A stretch of DNA of 64,000 nucleotides from Ailurus styani (Eukaryota; Chordata; Mammalia; Carnivora; Ailuridae), in NCBI GenBank assembly GCA_002007465.1, contig LNAC01000103.1, forward strand, positions 1,448,565 through 1,512,564, read 5' to 3'. The position numbers and the translations under genes are program-made. Below the pieces are notes generated by a model. The model had not been told where the DNA came from. It was given only the letters and a program-made list of their open reading frames with translations, and searched no databases. Below, in pieces: positions 20,790-33,258 of this stretch (positions within the stretch are counted from its first letter, which is position 1; each line of letters starts with the position of its first letter).

Positions 20790-22830
20790 AAATACTTACA
20801 AACTAAAATAACAATAACAACAACAGAAATCAATAACCCTCCCAAAACTTCTCATAATAAATCAAACATATTGAGAAGATCTATATACTGAAAAATATAC
20901 AATATCAATGACGGAAATCAAAGAAGACTTAAATAAACAGAGAAATATGCTGAGTGCAATAATTATAAAACTCAGTACTGGTAAGATGTTAATGTTCCCC
21001 AATTTGATCTATGGATTCATTTTCATCCAAAGCAAAATCCCAGAAAGTTTTTTGTAGATATTGACAATCTGATCCTAAAATTTATATGACAAGGGAAAGA
21101 AACTAGAAACTATTTTAAAGTAGAAGAACAAAATGGGTGAACTCCCACTACCCAATTTTAAGACTCACTATAAAGGTACTGTAATCAAGACATAGGGTAT
21201 GAGCAAAAGCACAGAGATAGGGACAGATTATAGAACTTCAAAATAGATCTACACAAATATAAACGACTAGTACATTTTGACTAATGTACTGAGGTAAATT
21301 AATGGAAAATGGCAGTATTTTAATAATTTTCATTCTGCTGGAAAACCATAGAGAAAAAGAAACTTCCGGGGTGCATAGGTGGCTTAGTTGGTTAAGCGTC
21401 TTACTTTGGCTCAGGTCATGATACCAGGGCCCTGGGATTGAGTCCCCATGCAGCTCCCTGCTCAACGGGGATTCTGCTTCTTCCTCTGCCTCTGCCCCTT
21501 CCCCCTTACTCATTCTCTCTCTCTCTCTCTTTCTGTCTCTTTTTCAAATTAATAAAATCTTTAAAAAAATATTTAAAAAAGAAAAACCTCATATAATATG
21601 TTATACAAAATTAATTCAAATGGACCTTAGAACTAAATGTAAATAGTATAGATATAAGATATTCAGAAGGAAGGAAGTATAGGCAAAATTTTATTTAACT
21701 CTGGCTTTGGCAAAGAGTTTTTAGACTTTAAAATTTTAAAAATGGACAAATACACTTTATTCAAAAAATATATACGGATAGTGTATAAGTATATAAAAAT
21801 GTACAGCAGCATCAGTTACTAGGGAAATGAAAATCAGAAACAAAATCAGACACATTACACACATATTACTTCATTACTGTTGTACGCTGAGTAGAATAGT
21901 AATGAATGTTGGGAGTTCTGGCTTATAATTACAGATATTAGTATAAACATATAGAAAATGTCACGCATATATTTCAGCATGAAAGAGCTCTCAATGTCCC
22001 AAACTGAAAACATTTAAGCAAACAAAAATAATGGTAGCAATTGTAGTGTGGAATATAACCAAAGAATAAAATATATAATAAGTAGAAAGAAGTTCATATT
22101 ACCATAAATAAAATAAATAAATAGGGAAGGAAAGACAAATTTTACTTACAGAAATATTTTAATTATTAAAAGTTGAAAGAATAAAGGAAATTAGTCATTA
22201 GAACAGCACAGAAGTAATTTCCATAGGCAAAATAAATAAGAATTCTAAAATTAGTTTTATAAATGATACATTTTCAAAGCTTCAATGTGTTGCCTCCAAA
22301 ATATTTGTTGAATAGCACAGAGGGAAATAGTGACTTTGTATTGAAGAATGTGGCAGATACCAACCTTAAACATGGTATCAAGATCAATATTAGTGGTGAT
22401 GAGACATATCAATATCATGTGTCCCCTGATACAATGTGGTAAGAAGGGCACATTAACTACGATGTATTTATCTCCAAACAAATCCATGGCCTCTATCACA
22501 GGAAGCATAAGACAAACCCAAATTGAGGAACATTTTTGAAGGCACCTGATGAATACTCTTCAGAGTATCAAGGTCATGAGAAATAAGAACAGATTAAAGA
22601 ACTACTGCCCCTTGGAGGATAAAAATCTTTATTAGTAAATGCAATACATGTTCTAATATAGGATCTAGAAACAGAGAAGGAATACTGGGTTAAGAACTGG
22701 TAAAAATCAACATAATACTGGTAATTTCTTAGTTTTGATAGTTCTACCATAGTTATGTGAGTTACTAATACCAGAAAATACAAAGGTATTAATAAGCTCA
22801 ATTAATATGTATCTATTTCTTCCTATCTTA
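20790..22830 (+). mobile_element. Ancient L1 (L1M) ORF2 end and 3'UTR, sense
   Basis: Order of segments fits L1: ACAATCTGATCCTAAAATTT, TGACAAGGGAAAGAAACTAG, CCCAATTTTAAGACTCACTA, TAAAGGTACTGTAATCAAGA, later ACTAGGGAAATGAAAATCAG, and the 3'UTR-type AGACAAACCCAAATTGAGGA, AGTATCAAGGTCATGAGAAA. It is broken by indels and by a nested SINE at 21368. The frames at 22257-22539 are shadows of this relic. Confidence 0.75.
21368..21580 (+). mobile_element. Can-SINE nested in L1
   Basis: GGGGTGCATAGGTGGCTTAG head, CT-rich middle, AATTAATAAAATC tail. The L1 reads on at both sides, so the SINE came later. Confidence 0.92.
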
Positions 22831-25007
22831 TCAAACAGCAATATCAGAAATTGACTTAGATCTTGATAAAAAAGCACAACCATTTTTTTTTCTAAATGGC
22901 CATTTAAATAGAGAATGTACAGTTTGCCATGTTGCTATATACATTTACATTTCTGGAAATTGTATTGATTGGCACTTCCATTTCCATATCTTTGTGTCTG
23001 TTTAACTTGGATTATTCATTTTCACTTAAACAAGAGTGAAAATATGTCTATCCTAGTTCCTCTTTCTCCAACTTTGGCTATCTTTCTTCTAAATACCATA
23101 CTATTTTTGCTTTACAAAGTCTGCATTGATGCCCCTTATTTGTGTCAGAGTTTTTCTCTTAATAACTATGGGCAATTTTCCTTGAGCACGTTCTTCATAA
23201 TTATATATTCCTTTCTGCGGGTATATTAACTACACACATATTCTTAAAAGTGATACAGATACCTTCTTACTAGTTAAATTGGGACTTGATATATTTGTTT
23301 GCTTTCCTCTGGAACTCTTCCTAACTTGATTCATCCTTCTTTTTGGTATTCTTCCTAATATCTGTGTCTGTCCATTCCCATAAATTATGGATTATGTGTA
23401 GTATTTTTTCTAAGCTAAAAATAATATATTCCTAAGTGGGTAAAAGAAGGTCTATTGTAGAGTCCCATGAAAATTTCTGTGTAATATATACCATTTAATA
23501 TACTCTTGGAATCAGTGGCTCAGAATACTTCCATGATTCTTAGTATTTTAAAGATTATATAGGATTGTCCAAGCAAGGAATTGAGCATGCGTCAAGTGCT
23601 TAACATATTAACATGGATAGAGCAGTTAAGTTACATTTTTTCCAAATGGAAAGAAAAATAAAGAGAGTTGAGAAATAGCCATTGCATTTGGAAAGATGGA
23701 AGTTGATGACCTTAGCAAACATGATTTACTTTTGTTTTAGAGTTAAAGGACTGGCTATAATGGACTCAGGGGCAAAGGAGAGAAGGGGATGTAAAATTGA
23801 GAGTACAGACAACTTCAAATTTGCAGATAGTAGCTAGGGGTGGATAGAATTGCACATATCCATTAGTATATTTTTAAGTCCATGAAATGCCATATTGTCT
23901 ATAAATATACATTCACACAATTCACACATTTCATTTTGATAGGAAAATTGAAAACATTCTTATCTAAATTTTTAATTGACAGTAGTCCTTGCAATTTGAA
24001 CAATTATAGAAACAACCTTCATAACCAAGCTCCCCCCCAAATAATCTATTCATTGATAATTAATGTGGTTATCTAGCAGTGATCTAGGACCATTAATGGC
24101 ATGCATATAGGGACTTATTATTGTCAACCAAGAAATAGAACACACTGAACCAATATGGAAATTCCATGGATGAAAAAAGTGATTTTATTTGTCCTTAGGC
24201 AGTAGGTACAAGTTTCTCTAATAATTATTGCTGTCAAAAAAAGGAGTAAGCATAAAACAATCACCCAGACACCATAATTTACCTCAAGCAATAAATGTGT
24301 TAATACTTCCAATATTTCAATTGCATTGACCTTCTATGTTGTATCAGTGACCACATCATATTTTGTACAGATTTAAACTGGATCATTTATTTATTAGAGT
24401 ATTTTAAAATGATTTATTGATTAACTGAAAGTGCTTTTTAAAATATTACATCATAAAATCAGACACAGAAAATAAATCAGCACATAACTTAAACATGTAT
24501 TTCCCAGAAGGTTATGTTTTTTGAGTAATTCTGAAGATTACATTTTTCTTTTCTGACAAGGACTAGTATTATTTTATTGCAGAGGAATAAGGCTCATTTT
24601 GAGAAAGATAAACATCTTGGAATTCTGCTATAAAGATGTATGAATCATTGTCTTTTACTGTTATAACATCCCTTATTTTATATAATAATGAATGGTTGCC
24701 TAAGTCACTGTGGGTGCATTAAAGGTCAGATAAACCCAGCAACGATTAAAAATATTTCACATTCAAGAACAAAAATATGATAAAAATAAGAATAATTTTA
24801 CAATATCTCAGAGGTTTATGTTGTTGCTTATGAATCTTTTCTTTGTGTTGGTTTAAATAATTATTGTTAAAGACTCATACTATATCTTGAATTTTAAAGT
24901 ATCTTTCTTTGATGATTAACCTTATTTTTTAATGTACCTTTGATAGTGTAGTTGTAAGGTTACCGGCACAGGACAAATTAATTTTGTTATAAGAGTGTAG
25001 ATAAATA
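22831..25007. other. Unassigned AT-rich sequence
   Basis: More than 2 kb with no recognised repeat or gene; all open frames are below 90 codons and hydrophobic or low complexity. Confidence 0.45.
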
Positions 25008-25200
25008 GGGGCACCTGGGAGGCTCAGTGGGTTAAAGCCTCTGCCTTCGGCTCAGGTCATGATCTCAGGGTCCTGGGATCGAGGCCCGCATCAGGCTCTC
25101 TGTTCAGCGGGGAGTCTACTTCCTCCTCTCTCTCTGCCTGCCTCTTTGCCTACTTGTGATCTCTCTCTCTGTCAAATAAATAAATAAAATCTTAAAAAAA
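25008..25200 (+). mobile_element. Can-SINE, young mustelid-type
   Basis: Head GGGGCACCTGGGAGGCTCAG, body GTGGGTTAAAGCCTCTGCC. Target-site duplication AAGAGTGTAGATAAATA and AAGAGGATAGAGAAATA at 24991 and 25201. Confidence 0.95.
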
Positions 25201-25292
25201 AAGAGGATAGAGAAATATTTTGAGAATTAGAAATAGTTTGAAAAAATGTAAATGGATTTTCAAAACTCCATGAAAAATTTCCTTAAGATCAG

Positions 25293-25659
25293 AGGCAAGG
25301 AATATTAAAGAATTTTAATATAAGTACAGATCAGAAAGTACTGAGGGGATAAAATTTACCTAAATATAAAAGTATATATTGGCTAATCACAATTTGCAGG
25401 GTCCTTAAGTAAGTTGGCCATGAAACAGCATTATAGAGAACAACAAACTATATCCCTACCAATGAAAATTTATATNAGGCAAGGAATATTAAAAAATTTT
25501 AATATAAGTACAGATCAGAAAGTACTGAGGGGATAAAATTTACCTAAATATAAAAGTATATATTGGCTAATCACAATTTGCAGGGTCCTTAAGTAAGTTG
25601 GCCATGAAACAGCATTATAGAGAACAACAAACTATATCCCTACCAATGAAAATTTATAT
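25293..25659. repeat. 183-bp direct duplication joined by a single N
   Basis: 25293-25475 and 25477-25659 are the same length and differ at one position near the left end (TTAAAGAATT against TTAAAAAATT). The N at 25476 sits exactly between them. Most likely unmerged contig-end overlap or two haplotypes. Confidence 0.9.
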
Positions 25660-26299
25660 TTTGGAGATGACTTAATCTGAGTACACTCATGTGAGGAGAA
25701 TATAACAGTAAAATGAATAATCTGTTATGTATAGCAGAGTGTGATGGGAACTGAGAGGAAATAATGACAGGTGGCTGGATGTTTAGGTAAACTGAGATGA
25801 TATTGGAAGAGTGAATATGTATCATATAGAGATAAAGAGAAAAATATTCAATCAAAAGAAGACATAAGAAAGCAAAGGGAAAATAAAGTACGGATGGTAT
25901 AGTTTGGATGAAACACAAAATGTACATATGCTGGCAGAAAAAATGTATTAAAAGTTAAATTGGCCTTCCTCAAATAACTATCAAATAAACTCATCTGATG
26001 TTCAGAACATTACTACTGAATATTTTTTAGGGGGACAGGGGACAGAGTGTCTCTTTCTATTTCTCCCTTGTACAAAATATGGAAATGTTTTCATGTCTGA
26101 AGTTCCATAGTATATTTATAGTACCTATTCCTATGAAAATATTTTCTAAATTACAATTCTTATTATGCCTTTTATGTATTGCTGACATTCCTTATGTTCT
26201 ATTAAGTTGAATTTAGCAATGTGGTATAGGTTTTTAAGGTAACTGAGGTATAAAGGAAAGATACTTCTAAAGATGTACACAATATGAAACCAGTGATTA
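25660..26299. other. Unassigned sequence
   Basis: No repeat or gene recognised. Confidence 0.45.
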
Positions 26300-26316
26300 A
26301 GAAATAATCACTATAC

Positions 26317-26510
26317 GGGGCACCCAGGTAGCTCAGTGGATTAAAGCCTCTGCCTTCGGCTCAGGTCATGATCTCAGGGTCCTGGGATCGAGTCCCGCAT
26401 TGGGCTCTCTGCTCAGCAGGGAGCCTGCTTCTTCCTCTCACTCTGCCTGCCTCTCTGCCTACTTGTAATCTCTCTCTCTCTGTCAAATAAATAAATAAAA
26501 TCTTAAAAAA
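26317..26510 (+). mobile_element. Can-SINE, young type
   Basis: GGGGCACCCAGGTAGCTCAG head and TAAATAAATAAAATC tail. The target-site duplication AGAAATAATCACTAT lies at about 26300-26314 and 26511-26525. Confidence 0.95.
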
Positions 26511-26525
26511 AGAAATAATCACTAT

Positions 26526-26734
26526 TAAAATTTAGATAAAAATAGTAAAATTTAGGAAAATTCATTTAACAAATCTGACTCAAAAATGAACAAAAATTTT
26601 CATAACCATAAAGAAATCAAACTGGGATTGTGATTAAGAAAGGACAAAATGTCTTACAGCAAAAACATACAACCTAAAAACAGATTATCTCAAATACTCA
26701 TAAACTTTTCTACATATGAATAAAATATTTTTTC
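26526..26734. other. Unassigned AT-rich sequence
   Basis: Nothing recognised. Confidence 0.45.
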
Positions 26735-27058
26735 ATGGAAAAGGTACACACTGTCAGTAACACCATAAACTTATGTGCAAATATCTTAGACAAAATATTA
26801 GGGAACCAGATTAAAAAATGTATAAAAAATACCATATGTGGATCAGTTTGTTTTGATGGAAAATCTTGTTTTCTTTGCTACCGATTCAGTATGACTAGGA
26901 ACCCTAGTTTTGTTTGTAAAAATATACTCCCTTTACTTCTGTATCACGACACTGTCTGCACTTGCACAGTAAATGGTACAAGTATACCTGAAAGCATTTT
27001 TTACATCTGTGCGACTAGCAATAATGAAGCTATCTGTTATAGACCACAGAGGACATGA
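26735..27058 (+). other. 107-codon open frame, part L1-like, part unknown
   Basis: The first third (AATATCTTAGACAAAATATT, AGGGAACCAGATTAAAAAAT) resembles an L1 ORF2 reverse-transcriptase segment. The remainder is Cys-rich (eight or more Cys) and matches nothing I can name. No start context, promoter or splice signals support expression. Probably a fossil retroelement piece with a fortuitously open frame. Confidence 0.3.
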
Positions 27059-27331
27059 ATAATTCATAGAAGTGAGATACCTCTCACCAGTGATGTGTTT
27101 CAGATATGTGATATTTTTTCCACTTTAAATATGATAAATAGTATCTTCCTTCTTTTAACCACATGATCCAACTTTTCCATAATTTGCTCCTCTACTTAAA
27201 GCCGGTAACTAGTCACTTGGATCTCTATCATTTCTGTTATGGAAGCATTAGAAAAAAAATGATTTAAAAAGAATTAAAGTTATCATAGGATATTTTCATA
27301 TATTTTCACCTGGTATTAAAAATACATTTCA

Positions 27332-27520
27332 GGGCGCCTGGGGTGGCTCAGTCGGTTAAGCGGCTGCCTTTGGCTCTGGTCTTGATCCCAGGGTCCTGGG
27401 ATCGAGTCCTGCATGGGGCTCCCTGCTTAGCAGAGAGCCTGCTTCTCCCTCTCCCTCTGCTTGATGCTCTGCCTACTTGTGCTCTCTCTCTGTCAAATAA
27501 ATAAATAAAATCTTTAAAAT
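27332..27520 (+). mobile_element. Can-SINE
   Basis: GGGCGCCTGGGGTGGCTCAG head (one extra G), GTCGGTTAAGCGGCTGCC body (the non-mustelid-specific older form), AAATAAATAAATAAAATC tail. Confidence 0.95.
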
Positions 27521-29335
27521 ATATATATTTCAATTTATGTATTTGTTATATTTGTTTCAATTTTTAAAGTATGCTTTTTAATATAATCATGAATTTTTAA
27601 ATTAAAAACACTTCAAAAATCAGAAAAAATAGAGCAATAGTGGAGAAAGAAAATTTTAAAAGGCCTTTGATATATTACTAAGATTTATTTACAAGCAGTA
27701 ATAAGCTGTAATAAGCTGGTACATGTTTAAGAACCTTCTTTGGAAGAGAAAAAAAAAATCCCTATTTGTGTCATTGCTATTTTTCGTGGTAAAAATAAAA
27801 TACCCTTACCAAAGCCAATTGAAAGCAACTAACACAAAACCAATTAGCTCACAGAATTCCTGAATGTTTAACAATGGTCTTTCACACTCACTGATATGAG
27901 ACAGATCTAGCATATCTTTAGAATTTACATGTATTTTTTAAAATAAAGTTATACTGAATATTTGCACTTCAGCACTGCAATCTCAGTGCACATTTAAAGT
28001 GCAATAAAGTTAATGCATTCAACGTCTGAGATTCCTTCGTATGTTTCTATATGTTCCCTATAGTCTATAATTTTTTTGAAAATATTTAAAAAGGAGGGTA
28101 GTACAAACATAGAGTGTAACTAAACTTCATTTTTACTTTAAAATGATTTACTATGAGATTATTCATAATATATACCTGTCTTGTTTTCTATATTCACATG
28201 ATTTTACTCATTAAAATTTTCACATAGTTTTGATAGAGTCTGTGAAACTTGACTAAATTTCAATTTTAAATATAAATTTAGGGATTATTGTGAAATTCAT
28301 TCACTTGTTTTCCCTTAGTTTCTAAGATAATTGGCAGATAATCACAGATATAGTCAGACTATTTACCTTTTTATCACAAAGATAATGATGCCAGCAGCAG
28401 TTTTGTAATCTCTTCTTATCAGCTATTACATATGTAAAGCAAAAAGACTCTGCTGTCACTTCAGCATTATCTCATCAGCACCCTTGAATACCTCAGCAGG
28501 TATGCCATATGCCATCAGGCTTTGATTCTTTACAATTTTAAAGGCTCTAGTGCAATGCAGATCTTGATCAATCTTTGAGTTTAGGAAAAACCCTGCATCT
28601 GTCATCAGATAGAAAGCCAAGAATGAGATGCCTTTTAAGTAGACATTATACTAGTCATAATATCACTCTGCTACTATCATAATACCTTTCTTAGATTTTT
28701 ATAATATCTTTAATATCTAATAAGTAAGGTATTAGCAGGGGCAAGTAAATAATGATCAATTAAAGGTATGGGGTACTAAAATTGTGGTAAAAGCTAAAAT
28801 CTACATATAAATTATGAATCAACTGATATTGCTATAAAAATACTTTTTTCAAGGAGTAAAAAACATTCCCTGTAACATCTGTGTACTCTCTGTAGGAGAT
28901 TCTTAAGAATTTGATTGACCCTGGACCATCTACTATGAAAATGCATATCCATAAAAATGTTTATTTCCTCTCTCAAGAGTTTTACCAAGACTCAGAAGCC
29001 ACCTACAAACTTTAAATTAAAAACAATTGGATAATTATGTTTACCACTATAACAGATTTAAAATATTACTAATTTACTTTCCTTATAATTAGGCTATGTT
29101 GCCATTAGGAACACATGAATAATTTTAACATAACATTTTTGTATGAAGACTCGATATAATGAGAAAAGATTTTTTTAAGTTTATAAATTGATTTAATACT
29201 AATTCTTTTGAAATTCAGTCTAATATAGTTGACATGTTAAAGAAAGTAATTGGTGAAGAAAAACAGTATAAGATACATGACATATTCTGAAAATAACCAT
29301 AATTTCCTTTTCACATGCAACCATTCTCATGTAAT
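27521..29335. other. Unassigned, mostly single-copy-looking sequence
   Basis: About 1.8 kb without a recognised repeat. It contains the GATA-motif cluster at 28324-28612. Confidence 0.4.
28324..28612. promoter_or_regulatory. Candidate GATA-motif cluster
   Basis: WGATAR matches on either strand at 28325, 28336, 28371, 28380, 28416 (within CTTATCAG), 28468 and 28607. A rough composition-based expectation is one or two in this length. No repeat is recognised here. Function is inferred only. Confidence 0.3.
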
Positions 29336-29339
29336 TTTC

Positions 29340-29760
29340 ACCTAAACAGGATAAATTTAGTTCCCCATTCCTAAAAATCTGAGCTGGCATTGTGACTTCA
29401 TTTGGCCATTAAAACACAGAAGCATTTTACTTAGATGAACTTGGGCTATAAGACCCCTTTCATGCCTTTGCTTTCTTCTTGAAATCTGGTCCACCATCTA
29501 AACAATAACAAAAAAGATAACCTTCTGGAGGATGAGATATCATAGTAAGAAGATAAGAACTATCTTAGCAGAACCATCATAGACAAGCCAGTCCCCCACC
29601 CTGTGATAACCCAGGAATGAGCTCAGCCAAGTTCAGCAATCCTGGCTAAAATAGGCACAATTGCCCAGTTCATCCTAGACCATCATCCACTCTCAAAACC
29701 ATGAATTAAATAAATGGTGCTGTTTTACGTTTGGGGTTTCTTTTAAATTTCAAGCTAACT
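29340..29760 (+). mobile_element. MLT1-type MaLR LTR relic
   Basis: GTGACTTCATTTGGCCATTA near the start, AGCTCAGCCAAGTTCAGCAA and AATTAAATAAATGGTGCTGT near the end follow the MLT1 LTR order, sense strand. Confidence 0.6.
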
Positions 29761-31530
29761 TTAAAGCAAAATAAAAATGAGAACCAAAGTTTTCATTGAA
29801 TCTTTGAGAAAAAAAACATATGCTCAAGTGAGGTATGAACTGGTAGGTAATTTTAATAACCACAACACATGTGCACATAATGTACTTCAGCCTACTATAC
29901 AAATTACATGTCCATGTTTTCTTCAGTGATATATTATTTTTTTGGTCATATCTCTTTTTACTGCATACATGCAGGAGATAGTTCTGGAAATGCAATGCTA
30001 CTTGGACAAGGAAGGATGGACCTCTGCATACACTTTTTCATACAAAGATCTTGTGCACTGAGGATGCACAGGAAAAAAAAGTATTTATACAAGGATTAAA
30101 TTCCTGAATTTGTAGGCTGAATTTTAAAATTGGAAGAAAGAAGGAAGGAAAAAAGTAGAAAGGGATGGATGTAGAGAAGGAAGACAGGAAGGGAGGGAAA
30201 GAAGACTGAATATCTACCCAACTCATCTCATTTAACCGTTGATAGTAAATGGTCTACATTGACTTTAGGAAGTTCATCCCCAAATCACAGATTTTTATTC
30301 CTTTGATCTATTTAAGTCAATAGCAGGCTTATGTCTGTTATCAACGAGATTCTTCAAAATAAACATAAAGTTTAGATGAACTTTATAATCCCAATGAACA
30401 AAATACATCAAAGGGAAAATATATATTCTATGTGGTATGAATAAAATTTTATTTCCTCTTTTCTGCCTTTTTCATATTATGATGCCTATTATGAGCTCAC
30501 TATGCAAGTTGCTTGATCTAATATATACCTGTATTTTTAGAAAATAGTTTTTATAGGAAATGTGAAAAATTGAAGTTTTAATATTTGGGAAAATATTGAT
30601 TAAAGTAATGACATGATGAAATATGTAAAATCGTAAAGTAACATAACCTGAAGTGAAATAAAGGATTAGAAGGATATATTACTGATATAAGAACCTAGTA
30701 AGAAATGTAAATAAAACAAAGCCTTTCTACCTACAGGAAAGATTTGAGCATGCTTAAAGTACAAGTAGTGAGATAGGTAATCTATAAGAAAATAATTTTA
30801 AGGAATGCAGTGTAAAGGGAAAAAGAGATCAAACTGATTAACTGAAAGCATACCTCCCTACACAGGAAAATTATGGCCTTATATGCCAATAATTGATGTA
30901 GCTGAATAATACAAATTAACAAATTGAGCAGAACCAGTAAGTAAAGATAGAGTAAAACAAGAGGTTTGTGGTCAAGGAAGCTGGTTCACACATTATTTTC
31001 AAGACAAATTAATGAAAATATGCCATCAATGCTTACTCATGTCCTAGTGAGTACTAAACCAGCAATAAGAGAAAAAAGTCACTATAATGGTGGAGTGAGG
31101 TGAGCAGGTGGAATATGATATCATTATTGGTAAAATATACAAAGTATCTCTTGGGCTTTTGACAAGTTATAGAAAGCTGAAACAATCACAACTATCCATT
31201 TTTATGTATGTATTAACCAATGATTTCTCTTTTGTTTGCCTGTCTTATTTTACAATATAGTTCATACCCATCAGTTATACCAAATGTAATCTATCAGTAA
31301 GCAATCTTGCCCTGAATGCTGCCAGGGAAGTTTTGGATTTTAAGTAGCTCATGATATACCATTAGTTAACCAACTGACCCTTATCTTGACCAAGACTCAG
31401 CAGTAATCTTTGAAGAATCGCTAGAGATAAGCAGAACACTGTCCCAGTCTGCTTGTAAATTAACACTGTCCTACATAGTCCATCTTGCCGATTCTTCTTC
31501 TAAATTGTTATCATTTTTTTTCTGCATATT
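29761..31530. other. Unassigned sequence
   Basis: Contains a purine-rich GGAA-type tract at 30131-30208; otherwise nothing recognised. Confidence 0.4.
30131..30208. repeat. Purine-rich (GGAA)n-like tract
   Basis: Imperfect GAAG/GGAA units over about 75 bases with few pyrimidines. Confidence 0.8.
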
Positions 31531-31977
31531 TGGCACTTGGGGAGGAAGACTTTCCTCTGCCTTGTGGTCCTTCTAGCTGGATCTAGAATCAAATTCTCAT
31601 GAGACAGATTAAGAGGAGGAAATCAAATTTAATAGGCTTATGTATGGGGAATCCGCACAGACATGGAATTTCAAAGATAATGAAGTAACAAACAGGAAGC
31701 TTGTGTGAGCTAAGGAGAGGGGTAAGGGACTGAGGATACATAGGAGAGAAAGCTCATTAGCAAGAAAATGGAAGATGTTTGGAAAAACCAGGTTGCCATA
31801 TTAGGAAGGTAAGTTCCTAAGATAGAGGAGAGTCTCCTTTCCAATGTAAATTTAGGCAGATGGTGAGTAGGCAGAGAGCTTTTTCTGCATCTGCTGAGTT
31901 TTGATTACTTTTAACTCAAAATAATCTTTGTATCAAAGTGGTCCATCTTGGGGCAGCCTTCCCTGGATCCTGACACA
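31531..31977 (-). mobile_element. Solo LTR, copy A (inverted relative to 37.2 kb)
   Basis: Aligns in reverse complement with 37235-37690: for example AACAAACAGGAAGCTT at 31688-31703 against its complement near 37518-37535, and TCAAAATAATCTTTG against CAAAGATTATTTTGA-type sequence at 37280. Read on the minus strand it begins TGTGTCAGG and ends CA, as LTRs do. No internal retroviral region is attached. Confidence 0.75.
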
Positions 31978-32067
31978 GTATATATAGAATGAAATAAATA
32001 ATAGGACACATACTGATTATTTGCATCTTCCAATGGGGTACAGATATTGTTTTAAAAATACATTTAA

Positions 32068-32260
32068 GGGGCACCTGGGTGGCTCAGTTGGTTGGGCATC
32101 TGCCTTCAGCTCAGGTCATGGTCCCAGGGTCCTGGGATTGAGCCCTGCACTGGGCTCCCTGCTCAGTGGAAAGCCTGCTTCTCCCTCTCCCTCTGCCTGC
32201 TACTCCCCTGCTTGTGCTCTCTCTGTGTCTAATAAATAAATAAAATCTAAAAAGAAAAAA
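32068..32260 (+). mobile_element. Can-SINE
   Basis: GGGGCACCTGGGTGGCTCAG head. Target-site duplication AATACATTTAA and GGATACATTTAA on either side. First of a five-SINE cluster. Confidence 0.95.
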
Positions 32261-32352
32261 TAAGGATACATTTAAGTTTACCAAATAAATGTTCAAGCAC
32301 ATTGGTTTTACAACCATGCGCCAAATTGACTGCTCTTTTAAACTTCCTTCCA

Positions 32353-32550
32353 GGGACATCTGGGTGGCTCATAAAGTTAAACATCTGCCTTGGGCTAGGT
32401 CATGATCCCAGGATCCTGGGATAGAGCCCCACATCAGGCTCCCTGCTCAGTGGGGAGTCTTCTTCTCTCTCTAACTCTCCCTCTGTGTGTGCTCTTTCTC
32501 CCTAGCTCTCACACTCTCTCAAATAAATAAATGAAATCTTTAAAAAATAT
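32353..32550 (+). mobile_element. Can-SINE
   Basis: GGGACATCTGGGTGGCTCAT head with a small deletion in the body. Flanks AACTTCCTTCCA and AATTTCCTTCCA are the target-site duplication. Confidence 0.93.
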
Positions 32551-32648
32551 AAAATAAATTTCCTTCCACCTCAGAAATTTGAACTTGATGACAAGTTGAT
32601 TCAATATACAATTAAATGATTGGGTTTTTAAAGACTTTTTTTCAAATA

Positions 32649-32848
32649 CGAGTGTCTGGGTGGCTCCATTGGTTAAGCATCTGCCTTCAGCTCAGGGCTC
32701 AGGTCATGATCCCAGGTTCCTGGGATCCAGTCCCACATCAGGCTCCCTGCTCTGAGGGGAGCCTGCTTCTCCCTCTCCCTCTGCCTGCTTATACTCCCTC
32801 TCCCTCTCTCTCTCTCTTTCTGTCAAATAAATAAATAAAATCTTAAAT
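32649..32848 (+). mobile_element. Can-SINE with small internal duplication
   Basis: GAGTGTCTGGGTGGCTCCAT head. AGCTCAGGGCTCAGGTCATG shows a repeated GCTCAGG. Flanks TTTTTTCAAAT and TTTTTTCCAAAT form the duplication. Confidence 0.93.
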
Positions 32849-32860
32849 TTTTTTCCAAAT

Positions 32861-33054
32861 AAAAAGATTTTATTTATCTATTTATGAAAGAGAGAGAGCG
32901 CGCACATGGTGGGAGGGGCAGAGGGAGAGAATCTCAAGCAAACTCCTCTCTGAGCTCAAAGCCCAACATGAGGCTTCATCTCAGAACCCTGAGATCAAAA
33001 CCTGAGCTGAAACCATGAGTCAGATGCTTAATTGACTGAGCCACCAAGCACCCC
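32861..33054 (-). mobile_element. Can-SINE, older, reverse
   Basis: Begins AAAGATTTTATTTATCTATT and ends GAGCCACCAAGCACCCC. It abuts the preceding SINE tail and the next SINE. Confidence 0.92.
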
Positions 33055-33258
33055 AAGATTTGTCTATTTGAGCAAGACAGAAAGAGGGTGCACGCACAAG
33101 GGGTGGGGAGGGGCAGAGGGAGAGGGAGAGAGAGAATCCCAAGCAGACAACCCTCTGAGCATGGAGCCTGATGCAGGGCTGGATCCCACAACCCAGAGAT
33201 CATGACCTGTACAGAAACCAAGAATCGGACGCTCAACAGACTGAGGCCCAGGTGCCCC
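33055..33258 (-). mobile_element. Can-SINE, older, reverse
   Basis: Second reverse-oriented copy head to tail with the previous one, ending GGCCCAGGTGCCCC. Confidence 0.92.
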
